In this document: positions 53,795-62,133 of the stretch, one piece after another
Numbering within the stretch: position 1 is the stretch's first letter
How the letters are laid out: every line of letters begins with the position of its first letter
Source of the DNA: Stutzerimonas stutzeri
GTDB lineage: Bacteria; Pseudomonadota; Gammaproteobacteria; Pseudomonadales; Pseudomonadaceae
Assembly (NCBI RefSeq): GCF_024448715.1
Contig: NZ_JAMOHZ010000001.1
Span: forward strand, 1-64,000
DNA length: 64,000 nucleotides
Reading direction: 5' to 3'
Notes under the pieces: model-generated
Databases searched by the model: none
The model's input: the letters and a program-made list of their open reading frames with translations, nothing else
Told to the model about the DNA's origin: nothing
Translations under genes and position numbers: made by a program

Positions 53795-55285
53795 TTACCG
53801 CTCGCTCAACCCATGCAACTGCAGCTTCGAATACAGGCTTGCGCGGGAAATGCCGAGTTCTGTCGCGGCGCGACGGCGGTTGCCTTTGCAGGCGAGCAGG
53901 GCGTGTTGCAGCGCACGGCGTTCGGCCTGGGCAACGCTTTCGGCAAGCCGCTGCAATGGCGTCGCTTCCTGGGCGGGTAGCGGTTCGATGGTGATGGGCA
54001 TGGCTGCCGGTGTGGACGGCGTGGCGCTGGCGTTCTGTTCGCCGAGTAATGGCAACAGGTGCTGTGCATCGAGCGCCGGGCCGTCGGCGTTCAACTGGGC
54101 GCGTTCGAGCAGATTGCTCAGCTCACGAACGTTGCCGCGCCAGGGTTGGCTGCAAAGCAGCGCCACGGCGGCGGGGGCGAGCTCCATCGGTGCTTGGCCG
54201 GAGCGATTGGCGATGTCGTCGAGCAGGTGCTCAAGCACGGCGGGAATATCGCTCGCGCGCTCGCGCAATGGCGGCACCTTGAGCGCGAGCACGTTGAGGC
54301 GGTAGTAGAGGTCGTCGCGAAACTGTCCGGCGGCGACTTTGGCTTCCAGATCTATATGCGTGGCGGCGATGACCCGCACATTGAGCGGCTTGACCTGGTT
54401 GGAACCCAGCGGCTCGATCTCCTGCTCCTGCAGCACACGCAGAAGCTTGGCCTGCAGAGGCAATGGCAGATCGCCGATCTCATCGAGGAACAGGGTGCCG
54501 CCATTGGCGACTTCGAACTTGCCGATGCGTGCCTTGCGATCCGCGCCAGTGAAGGCGCCTGGTGCGGTGCCGAACAGTTCGGCTTCGACCAGTGTTTCCG
54601 GAATCGCTGCGACGTTCACCGCAACGAAGGGACCATTGGCGCGTGGCGACAGGTTGTGGATGCCTTGGGCCAACAGTTCCTTGCCGGTGCCGGTTTCGCC
54701 GCGAATCAATACCGTGGCGTCGAGCTGGGCGGCACGACGCGCCTGGCGCTTGACCTCGCTGGCGGCTGGACTGGTGCCGATGAAGCCGGCAATGGTGTAG
54801 CGAGCACGGCGAGCCTTGGCCAATTCATTCTGAGTGGCGAGCAACTGGTTTTGCAGCGTTGTGAATTTGCTCATCAACGGCTTGAGATGCCGTGCGCGAT
54901 CGAACAGAACGAAACCCAATGCGCCGACCAGCGTGCCGTCCTCGTCGCGCAGCGGAATGCGAGTGACGACGAAATGCTCGTCACCAAAAGCCATGAGGTC
55001 GAGCATGCTCGGCTGGCCGTTTTCCATCACCTCGCGAAGGCGGCTGGCTGGGAGGACTTCTTCGACTTCCTTGCCGAGCACGCTGCGTGGATCGCTGATG
55101 CCTATCTTTTCGGCGTACTTGTCGTTGATCCAGACGATACGTGCCTGGCGGTTGACGGCGATGGTCCCTTCGCATTGAGCGTTGAGGTGATCGAACAACA
55201 GCGGCATCGCCACGGCGCGAAAGCGCTCCGGAGAAACGCCGATGGTCAGGCCGTTGTGGTCGAGGTCGTTGCGTGCTATCGCCAT
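53795..55285 (-). CDS. Sigma-54 enhancer-binding activator, HbcR-like (PAS-AAA+-Fis)
   Basis: The 496-residue protein has an N-terminal PAS-like sensor (about residues 25-130), a AAA+ domain (about 168-400) and a Fis-type HTH (about 455-495, CKGNRRRAATELGISRASLY). Walker A is GETGTGKE (196-203), the sigma-54-contacting GAFTGA is intact (243-248), and Walker B is GGTLFLDEIGDL. It lacks a receiver domain, so it senses a ligand directly. In P. aeruginosa a protein of this class (PA2005, HbcR) sits near bdhA and controls 3-hydroxybutyrate use. Here it lies between hbdH and a TRAP operon. It starts 90 bases after the TRAP permease gene on the same strand and may be co-transcribed, giving positive autoregulation. 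Confidence 0.9.
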   Translation of the reverse strand: MAIARNDLDHNGLTIGVSPERFRAVAMPLLFDHLNAQCEGTIAVNRQARIVWINDKYAEKIGISDPRSVLGKEVEEVLPASRLREVMENGQPSMLDLMAFGDEHFVVTRIPLRDEDGTLVGALGFVLFDRARHLKPLMSKFTTLQNQLLATQNELAKARRARYTIAGFIGTSPAASEVKRQARRAAQLDATVLIRGETGTGKELLAQGIHNLSPRANGPFVAVNVAAIPETLVEAELFGTAPGAFTGADRKARIGKFEVANGGTLFLDEIGDLPLPLQAKLLRVLQEQEIEPLGSNQVKPLNVRVIAATHIDLEAKVAAGQFRDDLYYRLNVLALKVPPLRERASDIPAVLEHLLDDIANRSGQAPMELAPAAVALLCSQPWRGNVRELSNLLERAQLNADGPALDAQHLLPLLGEQNASATPSTPAAMPITIEPLPAQEATPLQRLAESVAQAERRALQHALLACKGNRRRAATELGISRASLYSKLQLHGLSER

Positions 55286-55375
55286 GGGCAGAGCAATCCG
55301 ATTGGGTTCGGCCGATTATGGAAGGCGCCGGCTGCCTCGGGCAAGGCAGCCGGACGGAGACGCGATCAGCTGGTT

Positions 55376-56743
55376 TTAGCGCGCGTAGATTTCATTGGGC
55401 AACCACGTCGCCAGCGGCGCGAAGAAAAACACCAGAGCCAGGGCGAGCAGCTGGATCAGGATGTACGGCAGCACGCCAAGGTAGATATCCGAAGTGGTCA
55501 CACCCGGTGGGCAGACACCTTTGATGTAGAACAGCGAGAAGCCTACCGGAGGCGTCAGGAAGGAGGTCTGCAGGCACATTGCGAAGAGAATCGCGAACCA
55601 CAGCGGATCGACGCCCATGGAGAACAGTACCGGCGCTACCAGCGGCAGGACGATCAGAGTGATTTCCACCCAGTCCAGGAAGAATCCCAGCAGGAAGGTG
55701 ATGAACAGCACCGTGAGCAATACGCCGGTCTGGCCGAACGGTAATCCGGTGAGCGCATCGCGGATCACATCGTCTCCACCCAGACCGCGCAGCACGGCGG
55801 CGAACACCGTGGCGCCTATGAAGATGCCGAAGATGAAGGCCGAGGTGCGGCTGGTCTGGTAGAGCGCATCCTTGAAAACGCTCATGTTCAGCTTGCGACT
55901 GCAGGCAGCCATCAATATCGCGCCGAACGCGCCGACGGCGGACGCTTCGGTGGTGGTGGCGATGCCGAAGAAAATCGAGCCGAGTACCGCAAGGATCAGC
56001 GCGAACGGCGGAACCACGGCCCAGAATACGTCGAGCAGCGCACGTGCATCGAGCTTTTGACGGTTGGCCGGCGCGGGTGCGAAGTCTTTCTTCACCCAGG
56101 CTATGACGACGATATAGAGAATGTACATCAGCGCCAGCATGAGGCCTGGAATCAGCGCGCCCATGAACAGCTTGCCCACCGAAGCCTCGGAAGTACCGAG
56201 ACGATCGGCCATCAGTACCAGCATGATGCTCGGCGGAATGATGATGCCCAGCGTGCCGACCGAGCAGGCGGTGCCGACCGCGAGGCTCTTGTTGTACTTG
56301 GCTTGCAGCATCGGTCCGATCGAAAGCATGCCCAGCAGCGCTACCGAGGCGCCGACGATACCGGTGGAGGCGGCAAGCAGAATGCCCACCAGCACCACGG
56401 TGATTGCGTATCCGCCGCGCAATGGCCCGAGGACCCGCACCAGACTGTGCATCAAGCGCTCAGCGATGCCGGACCGGTCGAGCATGATGCCCATGAAGAT
56501 GAACAGCGGCAGCGCCACCATCAACTCGTTGGCGACAATGCCGTAGATGCGTGCATCCAGCACGCCGATAGTGCCATCCCAGGTAAACCAGAGATCGGCA
56601 TCGAAGTGTTCGACCATCACATGGCCGAGCACGGCAAACAGCAACCCGATGCCGGCCAACGACCAGGCCACCGGAAAGCCAAGCAGCAGAAGCACCATGA
56701 ACGTAGCGAACATGCTGATGACGAGGATTTGTTCCAGACCCAT
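55376..56743 (-). CDS. TRAP transporter large permease subunit (DctM family), system 2
   Basis: A 455-residue 12-helix DctM-type subunit. It has the ASTGIVGASVALLGMLSIGPM loop region, PPSIMLVLMADRLG, and ending SFLTPPVGFSLFYIKGVCPP. The long LPLVAPVLFSMGVDPLWFAILFAM stretch is characteristic of the larger DctM subgroup paired with TakP-like receptors. It follows the small subunit after 16 bases. It should move the receptor-bound monocarboxylate into the cytoplasm with sodium. Confidence 0.94.
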   Translation of the reverse strand: MGLEQILVISMFATFMVLLLLGFPVAWSLAGIGLLFAVLGHVMVEHFDADLWFTWDGTIGVLDARIYGIVANELMVALPLFIFMGIMLDRSGIAERLMHSLVRVLGPLRGGYAITVVLVGILLAASTGIVGASVALLGMLSIGPMLQAKYNKSLAVGTACSVGTLGIIIPPSIMLVLMADRLGTSEASVGKLFMGALIPGLMLALMYILYIVVIAWVKKDFAPAPANRQKLDARALLDVFWAVVPPFALILAVLGSIFFGIATTTEASAVGAFGAILMAACSRKLNMSVFKDALYQTSRTSAFIFGIFIGATVFAAVLRGLGGDDVIRDALTGLPFGQTGVLLTVLFITFLLGFFLDWVEITLIVLPLVAPVLFSMGVDPLWFAILFAMCLQTSFLTPPVGFSLFYIKGVCPPGVTTSDIYLGVLPYILIQLLALALVFFFAPLATWLPNEIYAR

Positions 56744-56759
56744 GATTACGGCTTCTCCA

Positions 56760-57380
56760 TCAGGGCTGCGAATGACCGCGACCGCGGTTATTCGTGGGGG
56801 CCGTAATGGCCCGTGGGAAATTGAACAGCAGCGTGCTGCAGCGCGTGGCCTTGGAGAACAGAGCCAGAGCCAGCAGCATCAAGCCCAGCGGCAATACGCT
56901 CTTGAAGATGAAGCGATGCGGCAGACCGCTCGGCGCTTGCGAGCGCTCGCTATAGACGAACGCGTGATAAGCGAAGGGAATCAGCGCGTCGACCATCAGC
57001 ACAACGATTGGCAAGGCAAGGAACACGATGCCCAGCAACTCGATGATGGTCCGGCTGCGCAGGGTGAATTTCTCGCTCAGCACATCGACCCGCACGTGAT
57101 CGTCGCGCACCACGGCGTATGCCAGGGCGAGCAACACCGCGGCGCCAAACAGGTGCCAGGACAGCTCTTCTAGCGCAATGGAGCCGCGCGTCAGCACGAA
57201 GCGGCTGAACACATTGGTCAGCACCACCAGCAGGCACAGCACCCAGAGCCAGGCGCTGAGTTCGCCGATGGTGATCATGGTCTTGTCCAGCCACCAGGAA
57301 AGTTTGTTGTGCGGCAGCCCATCCGCGTTAGCGGCGGGCACTGCGTCGTTGGGGGAAACGGAATGAACGGACACGGCCAC
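56760..57380 (-). CDS. TRAP transporter small permease subunit (DctQ family), system 2
   Basis: A 206-residue DctQ-type four-helix subunit with a longer N-terminal cytoplasmic part than system 1. Helices include WLWVLCLLVVLTNVFSRFVL and HLFGAAVLLALAYAVVRDDH, the latter ending in the conserved (R)DDHVRVDVL. It lies downstream of dctP across a 190-base gap that holds a hairpin and an inverted repeat, then overlaps none but abuts the large subunit. Confidence 0.92.
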   Translation of the reverse strand: MAVSVHSVSPNDAVPAANADGLPHNKLSWWLDKTMITIGELSAWLWVLCLLVVLTNVFSRFVLTRGSIALEELSWHLFGAAVLLALAYAVVRDDHVRVDVLSEKFTLRSRTIIELLGIVFLALPIVVLMVDALIPFAYHAFVYSERSQAPSGLPHRFIFKSVLPLGLMLLALALFSKATRCSTLLFNFPRAITAPTNNRGRGHSQP

Positions 57381-57407
57381 CTCGGCAAACCGGTACTAGG
57401 GAAAAGA

Positions 57408-57431
57408 GGGGCACGGCCGTCGCCGTGCCCC
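57408..57431 (-). terminator. Strong hairpin between dctP and dctQ of TRAP system 2
   Basis: GGGGCACGGC-CGTC-GCCGTGCCCC is a perfect 10-bp GC stem followed on the minus strand by TCTTTTCCC. It probably terminates or slows most transcripts after dctP, so that receptor exceeds membrane subunits. Confidence 0.7.
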
Positions 57432-57434
57432 TGA

Positions 57435-57555
57435 TGGCCTGTGTGGTTAGCTGCTTTTCAAGTTCGCGCCTGCAGGCTGATATGGCTTTGCCTGCTGCGT
57501 TTACGTTCAAACGTAGGCATCCGAATTTGACTAACTGAACTAGCCACACAGGCCA
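57435..57555. repeat. Imperfect 16-bp inverted repeat flanking about 90 bases
   Basis: TGGCCTGTGTGGTTAG (57435-57450) and its inverse CTAGCCACACAGGCCA (57540-57555) differ at one position. The interior has secondary similarity (TCAAGTTCG versus CGAATTTGA). It could be a long RNA stem or a decayed miniature element inserted between dctP and dctQ. Confidence 0.55.
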
Positions 57556-57573
57556 CTAGGCTCAGCGGAGCTA

Positions 57574-58659
57574 TCAGTCGTACTGGTAGTAGTCGCGCGG
57601 CAGGTAACCCTTGCCGTGCCAAATGGAGTGGTGCTTCATGAAGGCGCGCTGGCTGGTCAGGACGCGGTTGAACATTTCGTCCCCGGCGGCGATTTCGTCG
57701 AGCACTTCATTGGTCACGCGCTCCAGCTCACGCAGCACTTCTTCCGGCAGTACCTGGGCTTTTACGCCTTGCTTTTCGTACTCGCGCAGAGCTGTTGGCT
57801 GGGCCCATTCGCTTTCGGCGAAGCCTTTGAGCGTGGCGGATTCGCAACCCATCTCGATCAGCGCGCGACTTTGCGGCTCCAGCTTGTCCCACACGCCTTT
57901 GTTAACCAGCAAATGCGAGGTCGTCAGGGTCTGGTGCCAGCCGGGCATGATGTAGTTCTTGATGATCTGGTCGAGGCCCAGCATCTTGTCGATCGCGGGT
58001 TGCGAGAACTCGGTGGCGTCGATGATTTTGCGTTCCAGCGCCTGATAGATCTCGCCACCGGGGATCATCGTGACCGAGGCGCCAAGCTTCTCGAGTACCT
58101 TGCCGCCGATGCCGGCAAAGCGGATGCGCAGGCCGTCGATGTCCTCCAGCTTCTCGATCGGCTTGGCGAACCAACCGGCGCCCTCTGGGCCGATGATGCT
58201 GCACAGCATCGGATGAATGTTGCGTTCGGCGTAGATTTCTTCGAGCAGCTTCTTGCCGTCGCCTTCGTAATACCAGGCCAGGTAGGCCGGCGGTTCCATG
58301 TTGAACGGAGCCCCGGAATACAGCGGAAGCGACGCGATGGTGCCTTGGTCATAACCGATCCAGGTGTAGCCTGCCGGATACTTGCCATTGCTCACCGCAT
58401 CCATGATTTCGAACGGCGGTACCAACTCGCCGGGCTCGTAGTAGCGCAGCTGGATATCGCCGCCGGAAATGGCTTTTAGCGATTCGGATAGATGCTTGAC
58501 CGGCGTGGTCAGGCCAACGAGGTGCGAGGGGAACGCCAGCGGCACCTGCCAGCGGATCTTCTCGGTCGCCATCGCGTTACCGCTAACCAGCGTGGCGCTG
58601 AGGAGGGTGGTTGCGCCGATGGCGCAAGCGAGACGGGACAGCTTTTTCTTTACAGACAT
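57574..58659 (-). CDS. TRAP substrate-binding protein, TakP-like (monocarboxylate type), system 2
   Basis: The 361-residue periplasmic receptor starts MSVKKKLSRLACAIGATTLL with a signal peptide ending ...SGNAMA. It resembles 2-oxoacid/monocarboxylate receptors (TakP group): GYTWIGYDQGTIASLPLYSG, GAGWFAKPIEKLEDIDGLRI with the ligand-binding Arg (RIRFAGIGG), and QALERKIIDATEFSQPAID. AAGGAAACC precedes the ATG; an in-frame start 29 codons earlier is unlikely. A -24/-12 promoter lies 134 bases upstream, preceded by paired dyads. In this context 3-hydroxybutyrate or a similar short hydroxyacid is the favoured ligand. Confidence 0.92.
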   Translation of the reverse strand: MSVKKKLSRLACAIGATTLLSATLVSGNAMATEKIRWQVPLAFPSHLVGLTTPVKHLSESLKAISGGDIQLRYYEPGELVPPFEIMDAVSNGKYPAGYTWIGYDQGTIASLPLYSGAPFNMEPPAYLAWYYEGDGKKLLEEIYAERNIHPMLCSIIGPEGAGWFAKPIEKLEDIDGLRIRFAGIGGKVLEKLGASVTMIPGGEIYQALERKIIDATEFSQPAIDKMLGLDQIIKNYIMPGWHQTLTTSHLLVNKGVWDKLEPQSRALIEMGCESATLKGFAESEWAQPTALREYEKQGVKAQVLPEEVLRELERVTNEVLDEIAAGDEMFNRVLTSQRAFMKHHSIWHGKGYLPRDYYQYD

Positions 58660-58792
58660 TGCAGGTTTCCTTGTTTTTGTTGTTTTAGTAACCAGAAGAG
58701 TTGCGGCCCGGTGCGGTGACGCAGCCGGAAGGCGGAAGAACGACATCCGGTCGTATCCGCCAGGTGTTTCTGGCCTCTAGCCCTTATCGCTT

Positions 58793-58808
58793 AGCAGGTT
58801 CTGTGCCT
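58793..58808 (-). promoter_or_regulatory. Sigma-54 promoter of TRAP operon 2
   Basis: Minus strand AGGCACAGAACCTGCT matches TGGCACG-N4-TTGCW at most positions and has GG-N10-GC exact. Predicted start about 58782, leaving a leader of about 120 bases to dctP. Confidence 0.7.
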
Positions 58809-58872
58809 GACTCTAAAAAAATGCTGCAACCCGCGTTTTAGAGGCGTTTCGGCTAATTGGCCGAGACGCCGG

Positions 58873-58931
58873 TGTCCAGCTCGATGGACACTCGTATGGG
58901 TTGTCTTTAGCAATGTCCAGAACGCTGGAAA
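58873..58931 (-). promoter_or_regulatory. Paired enhancer-like dyads upstream of TRAP operon 2
   Basis: TGTCCAGCTCGATGGACA (58873-58890) and TGTCCAGAACGCTGGAAA (58914-58931) are the best two matches to TGTCCAG-N4-CTGGACA in the window and lie 41 bp apart. A third, weak copy may follow at 58934-58951. The first ends 64 bases from the -24 element. Confidence 0.7.
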
Positions 58932-59120
58932 CCTGTCTGGCTTTTTGGACGATTAAGGTGGGATAGGCGCGGAGGTTGGTCAGAAGCCGGCGTGCTGGTG
59001 TCGGCGAGGTGGCTGCGAACGGCCCGAATTGCAAGCAACCTCGCTCCTGCGAAAGGCCAAGCGACGTTCGCGTTTGTTGGCTGTGTTTGTATGCATCCAG
59101 TAACCATGCCGCACAGGATT

Positions 59121-59143
59121 GTAGGAGCGAGCTTGCTCGCGAA
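59121..59143 (+). repeat. Single GTAGGAGCGAGCTTGCTCGCGAA repeat
   Basis: An intact REP unit without a good inverted partner; a degenerate inverse copy (GCAAGCAACCTCGCTCCTGC) lies about 70 bases before it. It is in the gap between the MerR gene and the TRAP operon, in the same family as 44261-44324 and the element inside liuD. Confidence 0.85.
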
Positions 59144-59199
59144 CCGGCGGCGTGTAAGAGCCTACGAAAGTGCGTGCGGGGCTGTCGGCATGGTCGGGG

Positions 59200-59595
59200 T
59201 CAGCTTGCTTCTTTGCCCATGGTCGCCTTCAGAGCGGTGAGGCAGCGCTCTTCGGCAGTATCCAGCTCCAGCTGCATTTGCTGGATATCCAACTGCTGCT
59301 GCTCGAGCTGCTGGCGTCGCTCGGTGATCATGCCGAGCATGATATTCAGCTGCTTCTGGTTGCCGGCCTTGGGATCGTAGAGTTCGATCAGGGTTTTGCA
59401 TTCGGCGAGCGAAAAACCCAGACGCTTGCCACGCAGGATGAGCTTGAGGGCGACGCGATCCTTGGGGGTATAGACGCGCTCTTGGCCGCGTCGCGTCGGC
59501 GAGAGCATGCCCTGTTCTTCATAAAAGCGAATGGCTCGGGTGGTGATATCGAGCTCGTTGGCCAGATCGGAAATGCTGAAGGTCTGCTTTGCCAT
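59200..59595 (-). CDS. liuR: MerR-family regulator LiuR (leucine/isovalerate catabolism)
   Basis: A 131-residue MerR-type regulator: ISDLANELDITTRAIRFYEE forms the HTH/wing start, followed by GQERVYTPKDRVALKLILRG and a long coiled-coil dimerisation helix rich in Gln (RRQQLEQQQLDIQQMQLEL). Sequence type and neighbourhood (CoA-transferase, liuE, liuD) match LiuR. In P. aeruginosa liuR is at the 5' end of the operon; here it is at the downstream end on the same strand as the catabolic genes, 128 bases after the CoA-transferase. Confidence 0.88.
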   Translation of the reverse strand: MAKQTFSISDLANELDITTRAIRFYEEQGMLSPTRRGQERVYTPKDRVALKLILRGKRLGFSLAECKTLIELYDPKAGNQKQLNIMLGMITERRQQLEQQQLDIQQMQLELDTAEERCLTALKATMGKEAS

Positions 59596-59723
59596 TAAGT
59601 ATCCAGTCTTGCGTGTTCATCGCGGCTCGTGGCGAGCCGGGGTTTGTCGTTCTGTAGTTGTCGAGCAAGGCTACATGCGGCCGGACGCTATGCACAGTGG
59701 CGTCGGGCCAGCGTCTAGCCGGC

Positions 59724-60350
59724 TCAGCGGCGAATCGGGCAACCGGTGGCTTCCTGAAGCGCCTCGAAACTCACCCCATCGGCGAGCTCCACAAGTTTCA
59801 AGCCCTGTTCGGTCACGTCCAGCACGCCCAGGTCGGTGATGATCCGGTCGACCACGCCGACGCCGGTCAGCGGCAGGTCGCACTGTTTGATGATCTTATG
59901 AGCGCCCTTTGCGGTGTGCTCCATCAGCACGACGACGCGCTTGACCCCGGCCACCAGATCCATCGCGCCGCCCATGCCCTTGACCATCTTGCCGGGGATC
60001 ATCCAATTAGCCAGATCGCCCGCCTCGGACACCTGCATGGCGCCAAGAATCGCGAGGTTGATGTGACCGCCGCGAATCATGCCGAAACTCATCGCGTTAT
60101 CGAAAAAGGCGCTGCCGGGCAGGGCGGTGACGGTCTGCTTGCCGGCATTGATCAGGTCCGGGTCGATCTCGTCTTCGGTCGGAAACGGGCCAATACCGAG
60201 CAGACCGTTCTCGCTCTGCAGCCATACGTCCATGCCGTCCGGGATGTAGTTGGCAACAAGAGTCGGCAGGCCGATGCCGAGGTTGACGTAGAAGCCGTCC
60301 TGCAATTCCTGCGCGGCGCGTTGCGCCATCTGTTCGCGTGTCCAGGCCAT
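59724..60350 (-). CDS. scoB: 3-oxoacid CoA-transferase subunit B, leucine cluster copy
   Basis: A 208-residue beta subunit with the active-site Glu in [11 protein letters not shown] and the conserved [16 protein letters not shown] and [12 protein letters not shown] motifs. It resembles AtoA at the 4-kb end of this window but differs throughout, so it is an independent paralog rather than a recent copy. The alpha-subunit gene ends two bases upstream. In this setting it should activate acetoacetate released by HMG-CoA lyase, the role filled by acetoacetyl-CoA synthetase in many liu operons. Confidence 0.93.
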   Translation of the reverse strand: MAWTREQMAQRAAQELQDGFYVNLGIGLPTLVANYIPDGMDVWLQSENGLLGIGPFPTEDEIDPDLINAGKQTVTALPGSAFFDNAMSFGMIRGGHINLAILGAMQVSEAGDLANWMIPGKMVKGMGGAMDLVAGVKRVVVLMEHTAKGAHKIIKQCDLPLTGVGVVDRIITDLGVLDVTEQGLKLVELADGVSFEALQEATGCPIRR

Positions 60351-60352
60351 GA

Positions 60353-61048
60353 TCAGCTCCTCACCGTACGCTTTTCGATGCGCTTCTCGGCGTTCGGGTT
60401 GTGGATAATGCGCTGCACGTAGATGCCCGGCAGATGGATCTGGTCAGGGTCCAGCTCGCCGGTTTCGACCAGTTCGTCGACCTCCACCACGCAGACCTTT
60501 CCAGCCATTGCCGCGAGCGGATTGAAGTTGCGCGCGGTCTTGTTGAATACCAGATTGCCGGCCTTGTCGGCTTTGTAGGCCTTGACCAGGGCGATGTCGG
60601 CGGGGAGCGACTCTTCCATCACGTACCAGTCACCATTGAACTGGCGGGTTTCTTTGCCTTCGGCGATCAACGTGCCGTAGCCGGTGCGGGTATAGAACGC
60701 GGGAATGCCGGAGCCGGCAGCGCGCAGCTTTTCGGCGAGGGTGCCTTGCGGGGTAAATTCGAGCTCCAGCTCTCCGGCGAGATACTGGCGCTCGAACTCC
60801 TTGTTTTCGCCCACGTAGGAAGAAATCATCTTGCGCACCTGCCGCGACTCCAGCAGTAGGCCGAGGCCGAAACCGTCCACGCCCGCGTTGTTGCTGATCA
60901 CCGTTAGGTCTTTCGTGCCGGTGTCACGCAGCGCCGCGATCAGCGCCTCGGGAATGCCACACAGACCGAAGCCGCCGACGGCAAGGGTCATGCCGTCCTC
61001 GACCAAACCGTCGAGCGCCTGCTGGGCGTTGGGATAGATCTTGTTCAT
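60353..61048 (-). CDS. scoA: 3-oxoacid CoA-transferase subunit A, leucine cluster copy
   Basis: The 231-residue alpha subunit ([56 protein letters not shown]) pairs with the beta subunit immediately downstream. It follows liuE after 48 bases on the same strand. Together they form succinyl-CoA:acetoacetate CoA-transferase for leucine breakdown. Confidence 0.93.
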   Translation of the reverse strand: MNKIYPNAQQALDGLVEDGMTLAVGGFGLCGIPEALIAALRDTGTKDLTVISNNAGVDGFGLGLLLESRQVRKMISSYVGENKEFERQYLAGELELEFTPQGTLAEKLRAAGSGIPAFYTRTGYGTLIAEGKETRQFNGDWYVMEESLPADIALVKAYKADKAGNLVFNKTARNFNPLAAMAGKVCVVEVDELVETGELDPDQIHLPGIYVQRIIHNPNAEKRIEKRTVRS

Positions 61049-61096
61049 GTAGGCCTCTTGTTTTTCATATGGCTACTTGTTCGATCAGGTTTGCCA

Positions 61097-61999
61097 TCAT
61101 TCTGCACTCAAACGCGCCCCTGCAACCCGCGAGCCGTTGCGTCGACCCAGTACGTCACTGATGCGTTGCCCCGCGGCAACCAGCGCGTCCAGATCGATAC
61201 CCGTCTCGATGCCCAGCCCATTGAGCATGTAAAGCACGTCTTCGCTGGCAACGTTGCCGCTGGCGCCTTTGGCGTACGGGCAGCCACCGAGCCCGGCGAC
61301 TGAGCTGTCGAACGTGCAGATGCCTTCGAGCAGGCTGGCATAGATATTCGCCAATGCCTGGCCGTAGGTATCGTGAAAGTGTCCGGCGAGCTTGTCGCGC
61401 GGGACTTCACGGCTGACGATCTCGAACAACTGGCGGGTCTTGCCAGGCGTGCCGGTTCCGATGGTGTCACCCAGGGAAACCTCGTAGCAGCCCATGGCGA
61501 ATAATTCGCGCGCGACGTGGGCGACGCGCCGCGGATCGATTTCACCTTCATAGGGGCAGCCGAGCACGCAGGACACGTAACCGCGCACCTGAATGCCGTT
61601 CTCGCGCGCCGCCGCCATCAGCGGAGCGAAGCGCGCCAGGCTCTCATCGATGGAACAATTGATGTTCTTCTGCGAAAAGGCTTCGGAGGCGGCGCCGAAC
61701 ACCGCGACTTCGCTGACCCCTGCTGCAATGGCCGCTTCGAGGCCTTTCAGATTCGGCGTCAGCGCCGCATAGGTCACGCCGGGCTTCTGCCTGATCTGCC
61801 CGAAGACTTCGGCCGAGCCGGCCATCTGCGGCACCCATTTGGGCGACACGAAGCTGCCGACCTCGATGTATTGCAAGCCGGCAGCGCTGAGATCGTCCAC
61901 CAGCCGCACCTTGTCGGCGATGCTGATGGGCTGCTTTTCGTTCTGCAGGCCGTCGCGGGGGCCGACTTCTACCAAGCGGACGTGTTTGGGCAGGGTCAT
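61097..61999 (-). CDS. liuE: Hydroxymethylglutaryl-CoA lyase
   Basis: A 300-residue HMG-CoA lyase that splits HMG-CoA to acetoacetate and acetyl-CoA, the last specific step of leucine degradation. The TIM barrel signatures are complete: VEVGPRDGLQNEKQP at the N-terminus with catalytic Arg-Asp, GHFHDTYGQALANI with metal-binding His, and AGLGGCPYAKGASGNVASED with the active-site Cys loop. The ATG at 61999 is preferred to one 12 codons earlier, which adds a non-homologous leader. It is separated from liuD by a repeat-bearing gap. Confidence 0.95.
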   Translation of the reverse strand: MTLPKHVRLVEVGPRDGLQNEKQPISIADKVRLVDDLSAAGLQYIEVGSFVSPKWVPQMAGSAEVFGQIRQKPGVTYAALTPNLKGLEAAIAAGVSEVAVFGAASEAFSQKNINCSIDESLARFAPLMAAARENGIQVRGYVSCVLGCPYEGEIDPRRVAHVARELFAMGCYEVSLGDTIGTGTPGKTRQLFEIVSREVPRDKLAGHFHDTYGQALANIYASLLEGICTFDSSVAGLGGCPYAKGASGNVASEDVLYMLNGLGIETGIDLDALVAAGQRISDVLGRRNGSRVAGARLSAE

Positions 62000-62053
62000 A
62001 AATGCTCCATGGGGCGGGCGTCGTAGCGTCTTCACCTGTTTTGTTAGTTTTCT

Positions 62054-62120
62054 GGTGGGCTGAAGCCCACCCTACAAAAGCTGTCTGGCGTAGGGTGGGC
62101 AACGCTCTGCTTCACCCTAC
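62054..62120. repeat. GGTGGGCTGAAGCCCACC palindromic repeat between liuD and liuE
   Basis: GGTGGGCTGAAGCCCACCCTAC (62054-62075) is followed by the inverse element GTAGGGTGGGC starting at 62090, whose right arm is degenerate. It occupies the gap between the two genes and may affect the relative expression of liuE. Confidence 0.75.
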
Positions 62121-62133
62121 GGTTCGTTCGGCT

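Noticed and set aside
54059..55744. Long plus-strand open frame of about 560 codons antisense to the sigma-54 activator
   Set aside because: It mirrors the reverse strand's codon structure, has no domain, signal or ribosome-binding site, and the minus-strand gene is certain.
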